DNA of 64,000 nt from Chondromyces crocatus (GTDB lineage: Bacteria; Myxococcota_A; Polyangia; Polyangiales; Polyangiaceae): contig NZ_CP012159.1 of NCBI RefSeq assembly GCF_001189295.1, forward strand, positions 3,236,973 to 3,300,972, written 5' to 3'. A model generated the notes under the pieces. That model saw nothing but the letters and a program-made list of their open reading frames with translations, was not told where the DNA came from and made no database searches. Both the position numbers and the translations under genes were made by a program. Positions 43,351-50,971 of the stretch are shown here, piece after piece (within the stretch, counting starts at the first letter, position 1; every line of letters begins with the position of its first letter).

Positions 43351-45297
43351 ATGGTACAGACGACGGAGACCCAGAAGACGCGCCTGCCGCTCTACTCGGA
43401 CGCGGCGAACCGCAACGCGACCGACGACGTCGGCGATGTGGACATCGAGGCCGAGCTGCGCGCCTTCGAGGAGGCGGAGCGAGAGCGGCTCGGGATCAAG
43501 GCATCGCGGCGGCAGTGGGCCGACAGCATGCTCACCTCGGAGATGAAGCGCGAGGAGCGCGAGAAGGTGACGCTGCTCATCAACGGGCTCACCGACGCGC
43601 AGATGTTCCTCGTGGAGGGGGCGCTGCGCGGCATCGGATACAGGGTCAACTACTTCGGGATCGTCGACAACGCGGGCTTGCAGGTCGGCAAGGAGTTCGG
43701 CAACCGCGGTCAGTGCAACCCGACGTACTTCACGGTCGGTGGGCTGGTGAAGTACCTGATCGACCTCCGCGACAAGGAGGGGATGTCGACCGAGGACATC
43801 ATCAAGAACTACGTGTACCTGACGGCAGGGGCGTGTGGTCCGTGCCGGTTCGGGATGTACGTGACCGAGTACCGGAAGGCGCTGCGTGACGCGGGCTTCG
43901 ACGGGTTCCGGATCTTCTTCTTCCAGCAGCAGGGCGGCCTGACGCAAGGGACGGGGGAAGAGACGGGGATCGACATGAACCCCGAGTTCTTCATCGCGAT
44001 CGTGAAAGCGATCGTGTGCGGCGACGTGGTGAACGCGCTGGCGTACCGGATCCGGCCTTACGAGCTGATCCCGGGCGCGACGGACGTGGCCAAGGAAGAG
44101 GTGAAGCGGGTCCTCTACGAGGCGCTCCAGACGAAGGCGAACATCTTCAAGGCGCTCTACAACGCGCGGAAGGTGTTCGAGGGGGTGAAGGTCGACAAGC
44201 TCCGGCCGCGCGCGAAGACGTCGGTCATCGGCGAGTTCTGGGCGATGACGACGGAGGGCGACGGGAACTACCAGCTCCAGAAGTTCCTGCAGACCGAGGG
44301 CGGGGAGTGCGACATCCAGCTCACCACGGCCTGGCTGCTCTACAACATCTGGGAGGTGGCCCGTGACACGCGCGTCCGCAAGGAGCTGCGCGGTCAGGAC
44401 GGCGGGGCCTACGGGCTCGACGGGATGGAAGGGCTCGACGTGGCGAAGCGGCTGGCGACGATGCGGCTGGCCGAGAAGGGGCTGCGCGTCGGGTTCCAGG
44501 CGTTCGCGCAGCCGATCGGGCTGTTCGACTACCACCTGCCCGACATGGACCTCGTGGCCCAGGTGGCCGAGGAGTACTACTCGAACGATCTGCGTGGCGG
44601 CGAGGGCCACATGGAGGTCGGGAAGCTCATCGTGAACTCGGTGAAGCAGAAGGCGCACATCACGGTGAGCGTGAAGCCGTTCGGGTGCATGCCGTCGTCA
44701 GGCGTGTCGGACGGGGTGCAGTCGCTGGTGACGGCGCGCTTCCCGGGGACGATCTTCTGCGCGGTGGAGACGAGCGGCGACGGGGCGACGAACTTCTACT
44801 CGCGCGTGCAGATGTACATGTTCAAGGCGCGCATCCTCGCCGAGGAGGAGCTGAAGCGAGCCTACGCGGAGACCGGGGTGACCGAGGAGGAGGTGCGGGC
44901 GTTCCTGGACCAGCACCCGAAGTACGCGAACCCGCTCTACCACGCGCCCCACAAGGTGGCGGGGTCGGCCGCGAACCTGGTCTACGAGGTGGCGCCGCTG
45001 ATCAAGAAGTCGCTGGTCGAGCGGACGGCTGACCGGGCGCGGGCGGCGGCGAGCGCGGTGCGGGATGCCGCGCTGGGCGTGCCGGCGAAGGTGGCGGCTG
45101 TGCGTGAGGTGCTCACCAGGCCGGAGACGATGGAGCGGCTGCGCGAGGATGCGAGCCTGGTGGCGGACATCGCGCGCGGGAAGGTGAAGGATCGCTTCGG
45201 GCCGCTGGTGGAGAAGCTGGCGATCAAGGCGTACTTCGAGAACAACCGCGAGACGCGGACGGTGACGCACGAGGCGCAGCCGATCGCGGCGGAGTAG
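43351..45297 (+). CDS. 2-hydroxyacyl-CoA dehydratase-like partner protein
   Basis: The 648-residue protein starts at ATG 43351 with GAGGAAG upstream. It contains a conserved region of the 2-hydroxyglutaryl-CoA dehydratase D-component/DUF2229-related group: GNRGQCNPTYFTVGGLVKYL, YLTAGACGPCRFGMYV, FGCMPSSGVSDGVQS and FCAVETSGDGATNFYSRVQMY. Conserved cysteines (GQC, GACGPC, FGC) could hold a [4Fe-4S] cluster. The C-terminal 100 residues are an Ala/Arg/Glu helical extension. It pairs with the upstream activase; the reaction is unknown. Confidence 0.75.
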   Translation: MVQTTETQKTRLPLYSDAANRNATDDVGDVDIEAELRAFEEAERERLGIKASRRQWADSMLTSEMKREEREKVTLLINGLTDAQMFLVEGALRGIGYRVNYFGIVDNAGLQVGKEFGNRGQCNPTYFTVGGLVKYLIDLRDKEGMSTEDIIKNYVYLTAGACGPCRFGMYVTEYRKALRDAGFDGFRIFFFQQQGGLTQGTGEETGIDMNPEFFIAIVKAIVCGDVVNALAYRIRPYELIPGATDVAKEEVKRVLYEALQTKANIFKALYNARKVFEGVKVDKLRPRAKTSVIGEFWAMTTEGDGNYQLQKFLQTEGGECDIQLTTAWLLYNIWEVARDTRVRKELRGQDGGAYGLDGMEGLDVAKRLATMRLAEKGLRVGFQAFAQPIGLFDYHLPDMDLVAQVAEEYYSNDLRGGEGHMEVGKLIVNSVKQKAHITVSVKPFGCMPSSGVSDGVQSLVTARFPGTIFCAVETSGDGATNFYSRVQMYMFKARILAEEELKRAYAETGVTEEEVRAFLDQHPKYANPLYHAPHKVAGSAANLVYEVAPLIKKSLVERTADRARAAASAVRDAALGVPAKVAAVREVLTRPETMERLREDASLVADIARGKVKDRFGPLVEKLAIKAYFENNRETRTVTHEAQPIAAE

Positions 45298-45346
45298 CGG
45301 GAAGGCGGCGGTCGCTGGTGAAAGGCGGCCGCTGCGGTGAGGAGAG

Positions 45347-45383
45347 GGAGGCGAGCGCTGTGGAGCGGACGCCTCCTTCTTCG
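45347..45383 (+). terminator. Possible intrinsic terminator after the activase operon
   Basis: GGAGGCG (45347-45353) pairs with CGCCTCC (45370-45376) around a 16-nt loop that can itself fold (AGCGCT). TTCTTCGTTT follows. The T-run is imperfect, so the call is moderate. Confidence 0.4.
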
Positions 45384-45452
45384 TTTGTGGCTTCGATGCG
45401 ATGACGTGTCCGCGGCGGTGTGGACGGTACGCCGACGGGCGATGTGGCCCGT

Positions 45453-46034
45453 TCAGGGATCGTTGCGGCGCTCGATGGTCTGCAGGACCTCTTCGAGGAT
45501 GCCGCGCGGGGCGAGGCCGAGGCGGCGGTAGACCTCGCGGCCTTTGCGGTCGAGGATGACGACGCTGGGGACGTGGTGGAGGCCCTGGAAGGCGCCTTCT
45601 CCAGCGACGGTCTGCGCGTCGGCCAGGGCCATGGGGTAGGGGAGGCGGAGGCTGCGGGCGAAGGCCTCGACGAGGGGGAGGTTCTCGGGGGGCTCGAGGG
45701 CGAGGGCGGCGACGTTGAGCCGTGGGGTGTGCTCGCGGAGGAGGTCGGCGAGGATGCGGGCCTGCGCCTGGGAGGCGGCGTCGTAGGTGGTGAGAAAGCC
45801 GATGACGGTGATGCGGCCGGCGAGGGTGCCGGAGGAGAGTTCGCGGCCGTCGACGGTTTCGAAGGCGAAGGGGGGGAGGCCGCGCGGGGTGGCGAGGATG
45901 CGCTCGGGGGCGACCTCGGGGCTCTCGGCAGGGGGAGAGGAGGTGTCGCTGACGCAGGCGGGGAGGAGCGCCGCGGGGAGGAGCGCGGTGGCGAGGGTGA
46001 GCAGGGCGGCGCGGGTGGCCCGCCGTGCGTTCAT
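45453..46034 (-). CDS. Thioredoxin-like lipoprotein (redoxin without CxxC)
   Basis: The 193-residue protein has a lipoprotein signal (ATALLPAALLPAC, lipobox LPAC, about Cys27) and a TlpA/AhpC-type thioredoxin fold: LPPFAFETVDGRELSSGTLAGRI, ITVIGFLTTYD, LNVAALALEP, HVPSVVILDRKGREVYRRLG. The active-site CxxC expected after VIGFL is replaced by TTYD, so a disulphide role is unlikely and it may be a non-redox thioredoxin-like protein. Its start overlaps the end of the upstream gene by 4 bp. Confidence 0.8.
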   Translation of the reverse strand: MNARRATRAALLTLATALLPAALLPACVSDTSSPPAESPEVAPERILATPRGLPPFAFETVDGRELSSGTLAGRITVIGFLTTYDAASQAQARILADLLREHTPRLNVAALALEPPENLPLVEAFARSLRLPYPMALADAQTVAGEGAFQGLHHVPSVVILDRKGREVYRRLGLAPRGILEEVLQTIERRNDP

Positions 46035-46915
46035 GGCTCGCGTTCCTCGTCGTTCGACGCGGCCCGGGCTGCGTCGTCGGCCGGAGCGTCATCGGCGGCG
46101 GGAGGGTCGAGGGGCGTGCCGCCGAGGCGGGTATCGTCGTCCTGTTCGGTGGCGAGCAGCTCGCTGGCGAGCAAGAGGTCGCGGATGGCCTCGTCGTCGA
46201 GCTGGGTGTCCTCGAAGGCGAGGTCGTCGAACTGGCTGTTCTCGAGCTGGGCGTCGAACAGGTCGGCGCAGTGGCGCAAGGCGCTGGGGAGCTCTTCGCC
46301 GCGTCGCTGGTGGGCGAGGATGGCGTGGCAGAGTTCCTCGATGACCGGGTTCATGGGCGTCGCTTCCAGGCTCACGCCGTCGATCTGGGCGCCGGCCTGG
46401 GGCGCTTCGTCGTCGCGGAGGAGGGGCTCGTGCTGGGCCCAGAGGATGCCTTTGTCGGGCTGGTAGCGGCACCAGAGGACGCGGACGAAGCGGAGGTAGA
46501 GGGGGGTGATGAGGGCGGCCACGCGCTCGCCCTTGGGGGTGACGCCGCGCAGGGCGGTGCCGCTCTGGGGGCCGCGGGTGAGTTCGCCGACGGCTTGCTG
46601 GATGCGGGCGCGGCGCACGTCGTCGGTCTCGACGGCGAGGAGGGGGGCGTAGATGGCGATGGGGGGGACGTTGAGGCGCGGGCTGTCCTCGACGAGGACG
46701 TCGAGCCAGGCGTTGCGCGCTTCCGGGGTGAGCTCGCCGTAGACGTGGGCCGCGGCGATGGCGGCCTCGGCGTCGGTGGCGAGGGCGGCGAGCCACTCGC
46801 GCCAGGCCGCGACGATGCGGTCGTCCGGGGCTGGCTGGCCGTTCGAGGTGTCCTGCTCTTGCACTGCTTCGTCTGTGTCTTCGTCTGCGTCTCTGGCCGG
46901 GTCGTGATCGGCCAT
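46031..46915 (-). CDS. Acidic protein of unknown function
   Basis: The 294-residue protein is rich in Asp, Glu and Ala at both ends with a more ordered middle (AWREWLAALATDAEAAIAAA, DSPRLNVPPIAIYAPLLAVET, PLYLRFVRVLWCRYQPDKGILW). The PRLNVPPIAIYAP segment recurs in spirit in the redoxin (PRLNVAALAL). No known domain or signal peptide was recognised. It sits in a minus-strand operon with the redoxin and the small DUF4911-like gene, separated by 4-bp overlap and 3 bp. Confidence 0.65.
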   Translation of the reverse strand: MADHDPARDADEDTDEAVQEQDTSNGQPAPDDRIVAAWREWLAALATDAEAAIAAAHVYGELTPEARNAWLDVLVEDSPRLNVPPIAIYAPLLAVETDDVRRARIQQAVGELTRGPQSGTALRGVTPKGERVAALITPLYLRFVRVLWCRYQPDKGILWAQHEPLLRDDEAPQAGAQIDGVSLEATPMNPVIEELCHAILAHQRRGEELPSALRHCADLFDAQLENSQFDDLAFEDTQLDDEAIRDLLLASELLATEQDDDTRLGGTPLDPPAADDAPADDAARAASNDEEREP

Positions 46916-46918
46916 GTT

Positions 46919-47287
46919 TCAGCGCCCCGGAGGGACGAGCTGCGCCCCGATGTCACGCTCCAGGTCCTGGAGCAGCTCGGAGAACTCTGCGTCGCGGCCG
47001 GGGGGGGCCGTGAGGACGAGATCGCCTCCGCGTTCGGCGAAGACGTTGGCGAGCCCGTCGCTGGCCTCGATGATGCCCTTCAAGAAGACGACATCGGAGG
47101 GACGCACCTGGACGGCTTGCACGAGCATGCCCTGGGTCGCTTCGGCGACGGAGAGGGGTCGAGGGCCAGGGCGGCTGAGCTGGCGCCGCTCGGAGCGGGT
47201 GCGTTTCTGGGTGCCGGTCCCGGGATCGTTCGTGGCTGCGCCATCGGCCCCGCCCGCCGCTGCGTCGCGCTCGTGCCCCATCGTCAT
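46919..47287 (-). CDS. DUF4911-like small protein
   Basis: The 122-residue protein has a disordered charged N-terminus and an ordered C-terminal segment (VQVRPSDVVFLKGIIEASDGLANVF, GGDLVLTAPPGRDAEFSELLQDL). This matches my recollection of the DUF4911 pattern in deltaproteobacteria, a short domain of unknown function thought to bind nucleic acid or ligands. It is the first gene of the three-gene operon. ATG 47287, or the ATG two codons later, may be used. Confidence 0.65.
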   Translation of the reverse strand: MTMGHERDAAAGGADGAATNDPGTGTQKRTRSERRQLSRPGPRPLSVAEATQGMLVQAVQVRPSDVVFLKGIIEASDGLANVFAERGGDLVLTAPPGRDAEFSELLQDLERDIGAQLVPPGR

Positions 47288-47495
47288 GAGGCGCGCAAGC
47301 TAAGCACCGCTGGATGGAGGGATCCAGCGGGCATCGGCTCTTCCTTCTGTCGTGGTCTTCCGGCCGCAGGATCTGCGCCGCTGTTTTTCGGGAGTGCGGG
47401 GAGGCGGGAGAAATCGGCCGGAGCGCGGCCGTCCGGCGGAGCGGTTCGCGCGGGCTCGTGAGTTTGCACCCCACGACGCGCTAGACTCGGCGGCG

Positions 47496-48995
47496 ATGTC
47501 TCGAAGGCTCATCCGTTCGTCCACTTTGCCGTGTGTTTCCGTGACCCCTTCGTCCCCGGACCAGGGGGAGGAGCGTGAGCACGACGACGAGGCGGCCCTG
47601 GAGCTGCCGCCGCTCGACGCGGACGAGGAGCCCGCGGAGCAGGACGAGGATCTGGCTGCGTTGCTCGATGTGCCGGAAGACGAGGGGGATCCATTCGATG
47701 ACGCGGAGGCGCGTGAGCTGCCCGTGGATCTGCCGGCGTCGGTCGAGGAGGAGGCGGGGGGAGACCGCGAGGACGAGCGCGAGGTCGACGTGGGGCCGCT
47801 CGACGAGGGGATGTCGCTCGACGAGGAGGCAGGGTGGTCGGGCGAGGAAGGTGACGGGAACGCCGATCACGGGGAGGAGATCGACGAGGTGGTGGCGGGC
47901 GACGACGATGGAGGCGCAGAAGGGACGGGGGAGGCGCCCGAGGACGCCGTCGATGAGTCGGAGCTGCCCGCGCTGGATGCGGACGACGAGGGGAACTACG
48001 AGGGGCAAGATCTGCTGGGAGAGCTGCCCGATCTGCCCGACGATCCGCCGCCTTCGTGGGATGCGTCGCCGTGGGCGGTGATCGCTGGTGCTGGCGCCGA
48101 GGTGCCGTGCGCGACGCTGGACGTGGCCAGCGGTCGGGTGGTGGCCGGGGGGAGTGTGCTGCTGGTGGTGCCGCCCGGGGAGCGGGTGGCGCGGCGGCCC
48201 GGGCTGGATGCGACGGCAGCGTCGGTGGTGCTGCTGGACGACGCACTGGTGGTGGCGACGCGGCGTGGGCGGCTGCTGGAGAGCCAGGATGAGGGGGCGA
48301 CGGCGACGCCAATGGGGGCGTGGCGCGCGGGGAGCGGGACGCCGATGTCGCTGGCACGGACGCCAGGGCGGCTGTGGATCCTCTCGGAGGGGACGTTGTG
48401 GTCGCTGACGGCCGGAGGGAGCGCCGCGGTGCCGGTGGTGACGGGCTCGCGCGAGGGCGGCGTGGTGCGGATCGCGGCGAGCGGTGGGGCGTTGTTCGCG
48501 TTGTGGAAGGCGCGCGGGGCGGCGCAGCTCCAGCGGCTGCGAGGGGATGATGAAGGGCCGGTGGAGGTGCCGCTCGCGGGAGCGGCGCAGCATGCGGCGT
48601 CAGCGCGTGAGGTGGTGATCGCGGCCGGGGCGCAAGGAAAGGCGCTGGCGGTGGCGAGCGCAGAGGTGCTGTGCGTGTCGCGCGATGGGGGCGCGACGTT
48701 CCAGAGCGTCGGGGGGCTGGGTCGGGTGGTGGCGATGGCGTTCGCGGGGGCGTCGGAGTCGGCGCCGCTGCTTGCGGTGTGCGCGCGGGAAGGGGAGGCG
48801 CAGGCCGAGCTGGTGCGGATCCCTGCGGTGGGAGCGGCGACGCGGATCGCGACGCTCGGGGCGCGGCGCTCGGGCGACGAGGACGACGCGCCCGGGGCGA
48901 GCGGTGCGGCGATGGCGTGGGATGCGGGCCGTGAGGTGGTGTGGATCGCGTGTCAGTTCGGGCTGCTCGCGGTGGCGGCGAAGCAGGAGCACTGA
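47496..48995 (+). CDS. Beta-propeller-like protein with acidic N-terminal region
   Basis: The 499-residue protein starts at ATG 47496. Residues 20-190 are very acidic and low in complexity (DEEPAEQDEDLAALLD, DDPPPSWDASPW). From about residue 195 short beta repeats appear (VVLLDDALVVATRRGRLLESQDEGAT, RLWILSEGTLWSLTAGG, VLCVSRDGGATFQSVGG). The 'SxDGGATF' words are Asp-box or sialidase/photosynthesis-type repeat features, indicating a beta-propeller. No signal peptide. Function unknown; myxobacterial genomes have many such proteins. Confidence 0.7.
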   Translation: MSRRLIRSSTLPCVSVTPSSPDQGEEREHDDEAALELPPLDADEEPAEQDEDLAALLDVPEDEGDPFDDAEARELPVDLPASVEEEAGGDREDEREVDVGPLDEGMSLDEEAGWSGEEGDGNADHGEEIDEVVAGDDDGGAEGTGEAPEDAVDESELPALDADDEGNYEGQDLLGELPDLPDDPPPSWDASPWAVIAGAGAEVPCATLDVASGRVVAGGSVLLVVPPGERVARRPGLDATAASVVLLDDALVVATRRGRLLESQDEGATATPMGAWRAGSGTPMSLARTPGRLWILSEGTLWSLTAGGSAAVPVVTGSREGGVVRIAASGGALFALWKARGAAQLQRLRGDDEGPVEVPLAGAAQHAASAREVVIAAGAQGKALAVASAEVLCVSRDGGATFQSVGGLGRVVAMAFAGASESAPLLAVCAREGEAQAELVRIPAVGAATRIATLGARRSGDEDDAPGASGAAMAWDAGREVVWIACQFGLLAVAAKQEH

Positions 48996-49501
48996 GTCGA
49001 GTTTCACCGTGCGGTTCACCTGGAGCGCGCCGATCGCGAGTTCGCTTCAGGTGGCCAGGCGAGGGCTGCACGACAGCGATCGCGTCGTCCTTTCGCATCG
49101 CGGAAGGGAAGCCGTCGAGCCCGTCGTTCCTGCGGCGCGCGATGCGTGCGGTCCACGTCCCGGTGTCGATGTGCAGGGGGGAGACAGTGCGTGATGCCAC
49201 GGGCGCGGCGAATGGATGCGTTCGGATGGCGTGCTCGATGATCTGCCGGTGACCAAAGGCCATATCGACGGCACAGGAGCTGCAGCGATTCATGTGATCG
49301 CATGGCACCAGAACGACAGTCCGGGATCGCCACCGAATTCGATGACGAGCGGATGGCAGGTGGGAGGGCCGCTGGCTGGTCGGGCTTTCGCACGTTCGTC
49401 TGGTCAGCTCGCCGCCACCATGGGTGGTGCCATCGTTGGTGCCGAGGTGCGGGCCAGTTCCAGGCTTCTCGGCGGGGATCCAGAGATGAGGACAATCAGC
49501 C
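48996..49501. other. Intergenic region upstream of the crystallin-like lipoprotein
   Basis: About 505 bp without a gene I can support. Minus-strand frames run through it, but none has a family motif, and the frames continue as shadows of the propeller gene. The promoter of the next gene should lie near the right end. Confidence 0.5.
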
Positions 49502-50104
49502 ATGAACACGACAGTTCACATGCCGACGGCACTCATTGCGGCCACCTTCGTGGGGGGCTGCATCGTGGCAGATGCCGAGAGTGCGGACGACGACAGAAGG
49601 TCCGTGGCGGACCTCGAATTCAAGCATTGCGCCATCGAGACGAGTTCCAGGACCGCTGACCAGGCCGACGTTCGTCCAGCATCACGTGCGCCCGAGTGCT
49701 TTCGAACCTTCTCCCAGGCCCTTCAGTTTGCGACCAGCGGGCGTGTGCAGCTCCCCCTGGAGGCCGTCCTGGAAGATCTGGACGAAGCCGTGGGGAGCCT
49801 CGATGCGCCCGGGCTCGATGGTACGTACGTGATCGGGATCGAATACGACGACGCCAATTTCCGTGGTTCCACGAAAACCTATTTTGGCGATACGACGTGC
49901 GATGGGACGGAGCGCTTCGTCAGCTGGGTCGGTGAGGAGTGGAATGACAGAATCTCGTCGGCGCGAGCGTATTCGGAGTGCAACCACTCGTACCACTACG
50001 AGCACATCAATTTCGGTGGTGCGATCATGGATTGTGGCAGCTCGTGCAATTACATCGGTGACGCCTTGAATGACGAGACGTCGTCGATCCGCTGGACGAA
50101 TTGA
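49502..50104 (+). CDS. Secreted beta/gamma-crystallin or I36-inhibitor-like protein
   Basis: The 200-residue protein starts at ATG 49502 with GAGGACAA upstream. The signal MNTTVHMPTALIAATFVGGC has lipobox VGGC. The C-terminal part reads EYDDANFRGSTKTYFG...WNDRISSARAY, then HINFGGAIMDCG...NDETSSIRW. These are two Greek-key-like motifs (F.G ... W-ND-ISS) as in beta/gamma-crystallins and the peptidase-inhibitor I36 family of actinomycetes. Six cysteines may form disulphides. Probably a surface or secreted protein; function uncertain. Confidence 0.75.
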   Translation: MNTTVHMPTALIAATFVGGCIVADAESADDDRRSVADLEFKHCAIETSSRTADQADVRPASRAPECFRTFSQALQFATSGRVQLPLEAVLEDLDEAVGSLDAPGLDGTYVIGIEYDDANFRGSTKTYFGDTTCDGTERFVSWVGEEWNDRISSARAYSECNHSYHYEHINFGGAIMDCGSSCNYIGDALNDETSSIRWTN

Positions 50105-50476
50105 GCCGCAAGCGGCCGAGGACCAGGGGCTCGCTCCACCTGTCCGCCCTCATGGAGCTGGCAGCGAGAACCTGAGCTGGCAGTGAGGACCTGGGGTCGA
50201 GCCAGCGCTTGGGATCGCTCATGGGCCGTGAAGCGTCATCGAGGGCAGTACACGGTCGTCATCGTCGATGGTCTCCCACACTGTATGAGCCACGAGCGAG
50301 CGTGGGACTCTCCACAAGTGTTTCTGTCGCGCTCCTGGGAGGGACAGATGGAGGCCTCGGTCGTCCTTCCTGGTTGTCTTGCCGGCTGGTCTTCCGTCGA
50401 GGGGGGGACGCACACGGCCGTCTCGCGCAGAAGTGCCGAGAGATGCTGGCGTCGATGCCTCGACCCCGACATCTGG
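50105..50476. other. Intergenic region before the riboswitch promoter
   Basis: About 370 bp with no gene seen. Composition is slightly lower in GC than the surrounding genes. Confidence 0.45.
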
Positions 50477-50506
50477 TTGACAGGTCGACCCCCACCCCAA
50501 TAGGTT
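50477..50506 (+). promoter_or_regulatory. Sigma-70-like promoter of the riboswitch operon
   Basis: TTGACA at 50477-50482 and TAGGTT at 50501-50506 are separated by 18 bp. The -35 is a perfect consensus match and the -10 matches at the first two and last positions. Transcription would begin near 50513, just ahead of the riboswitch fold. Confidence 0.6.
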
Positions 50507-50512
50507 GGGCCT

Positions 50513-50702
50513 GTGTTGGTTCCCCTGACACGGGTCAGGGGATGAAAAGGGAACCCGGTGTGATTCCGGGGCTGCCCCGCAGCGGTAAGCGAGAACGACC
50601 TTCACCTCAGGCACTGGTCCCTTCGGGGGCTGGGAAGCGGTGGACAGTAGGAAGCCGGCGAGAGCCGGAGCGCTCGTGAGCCCGAAGACCTGCCAGCATC
50701 TG
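50513..50702 (+). promoter_or_regulatory. Cobalamin (B12) riboswitch
   Basis: The leader holds the conserved cobalamin-aptamer elements in order: AAAAGGGAACCCGGTG near 50545-50560, TGATTCCGGGGCTGCCCCGC around 50561-50580, AGCGGTAAGCGAGAA, and the closing B12-box region GAGCCCGAAGACCTGCC at about 50678-50693. This matches the pattern GGGAA..GGTG.NATCC....CTGCCCCCGC.ACTGT and ..ACCTGCC of known aptamers. Adenosylcobalamin binding would be expected to lower expression of the operon. About 270 bp separate it from nrdA, enough for an expression platform. Confidence 0.93.
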
Positions 50703-50971
50703 GCGTCAGGAGACATCTGGCGCCGGTCACGACCTGGAAGCTTCGAGGGAGGCGGGTAGGTTTCGAGCTGGCAGGGCTCAACCACCTGTCCGCCTCGGCC
50801 CTGACCCGTCCCCCGCGCTGTTTTCAGTCGCCCGCGGGGGCGAGAGGTCGGTCCGAGGGCTCCTTCACCAGGGTCCGGCGCGTTCGCGCGCATCGGCTGG
50901 CTTCTTCGTTCCCGCGGCATCCGCCGTGGAGCGGTCAGGCACCGCTCCACGCACCGCGCGAGGAGAAGAGC
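50703..50971. other. Leader between riboswitch aptamer and nrdA
   Basis: GC-rich 269 bp that should hold the expression platform. GC-rich inverted words (CCGCGGGGGCGAG, CGCGGCATCCGCCGTGGAG) could pair, but I cannot assign a definite terminator or anti-terminator. A GAGGAG site precedes nrdA. Confidence 0.5.

Noticed and set aside
49016-49495. Minus-strand frames in the gap before the crystallin-like gene
   Set aside because: Somewhat natural composition, but no start signal or family; two frames are open at once, so coding is unconvincing.
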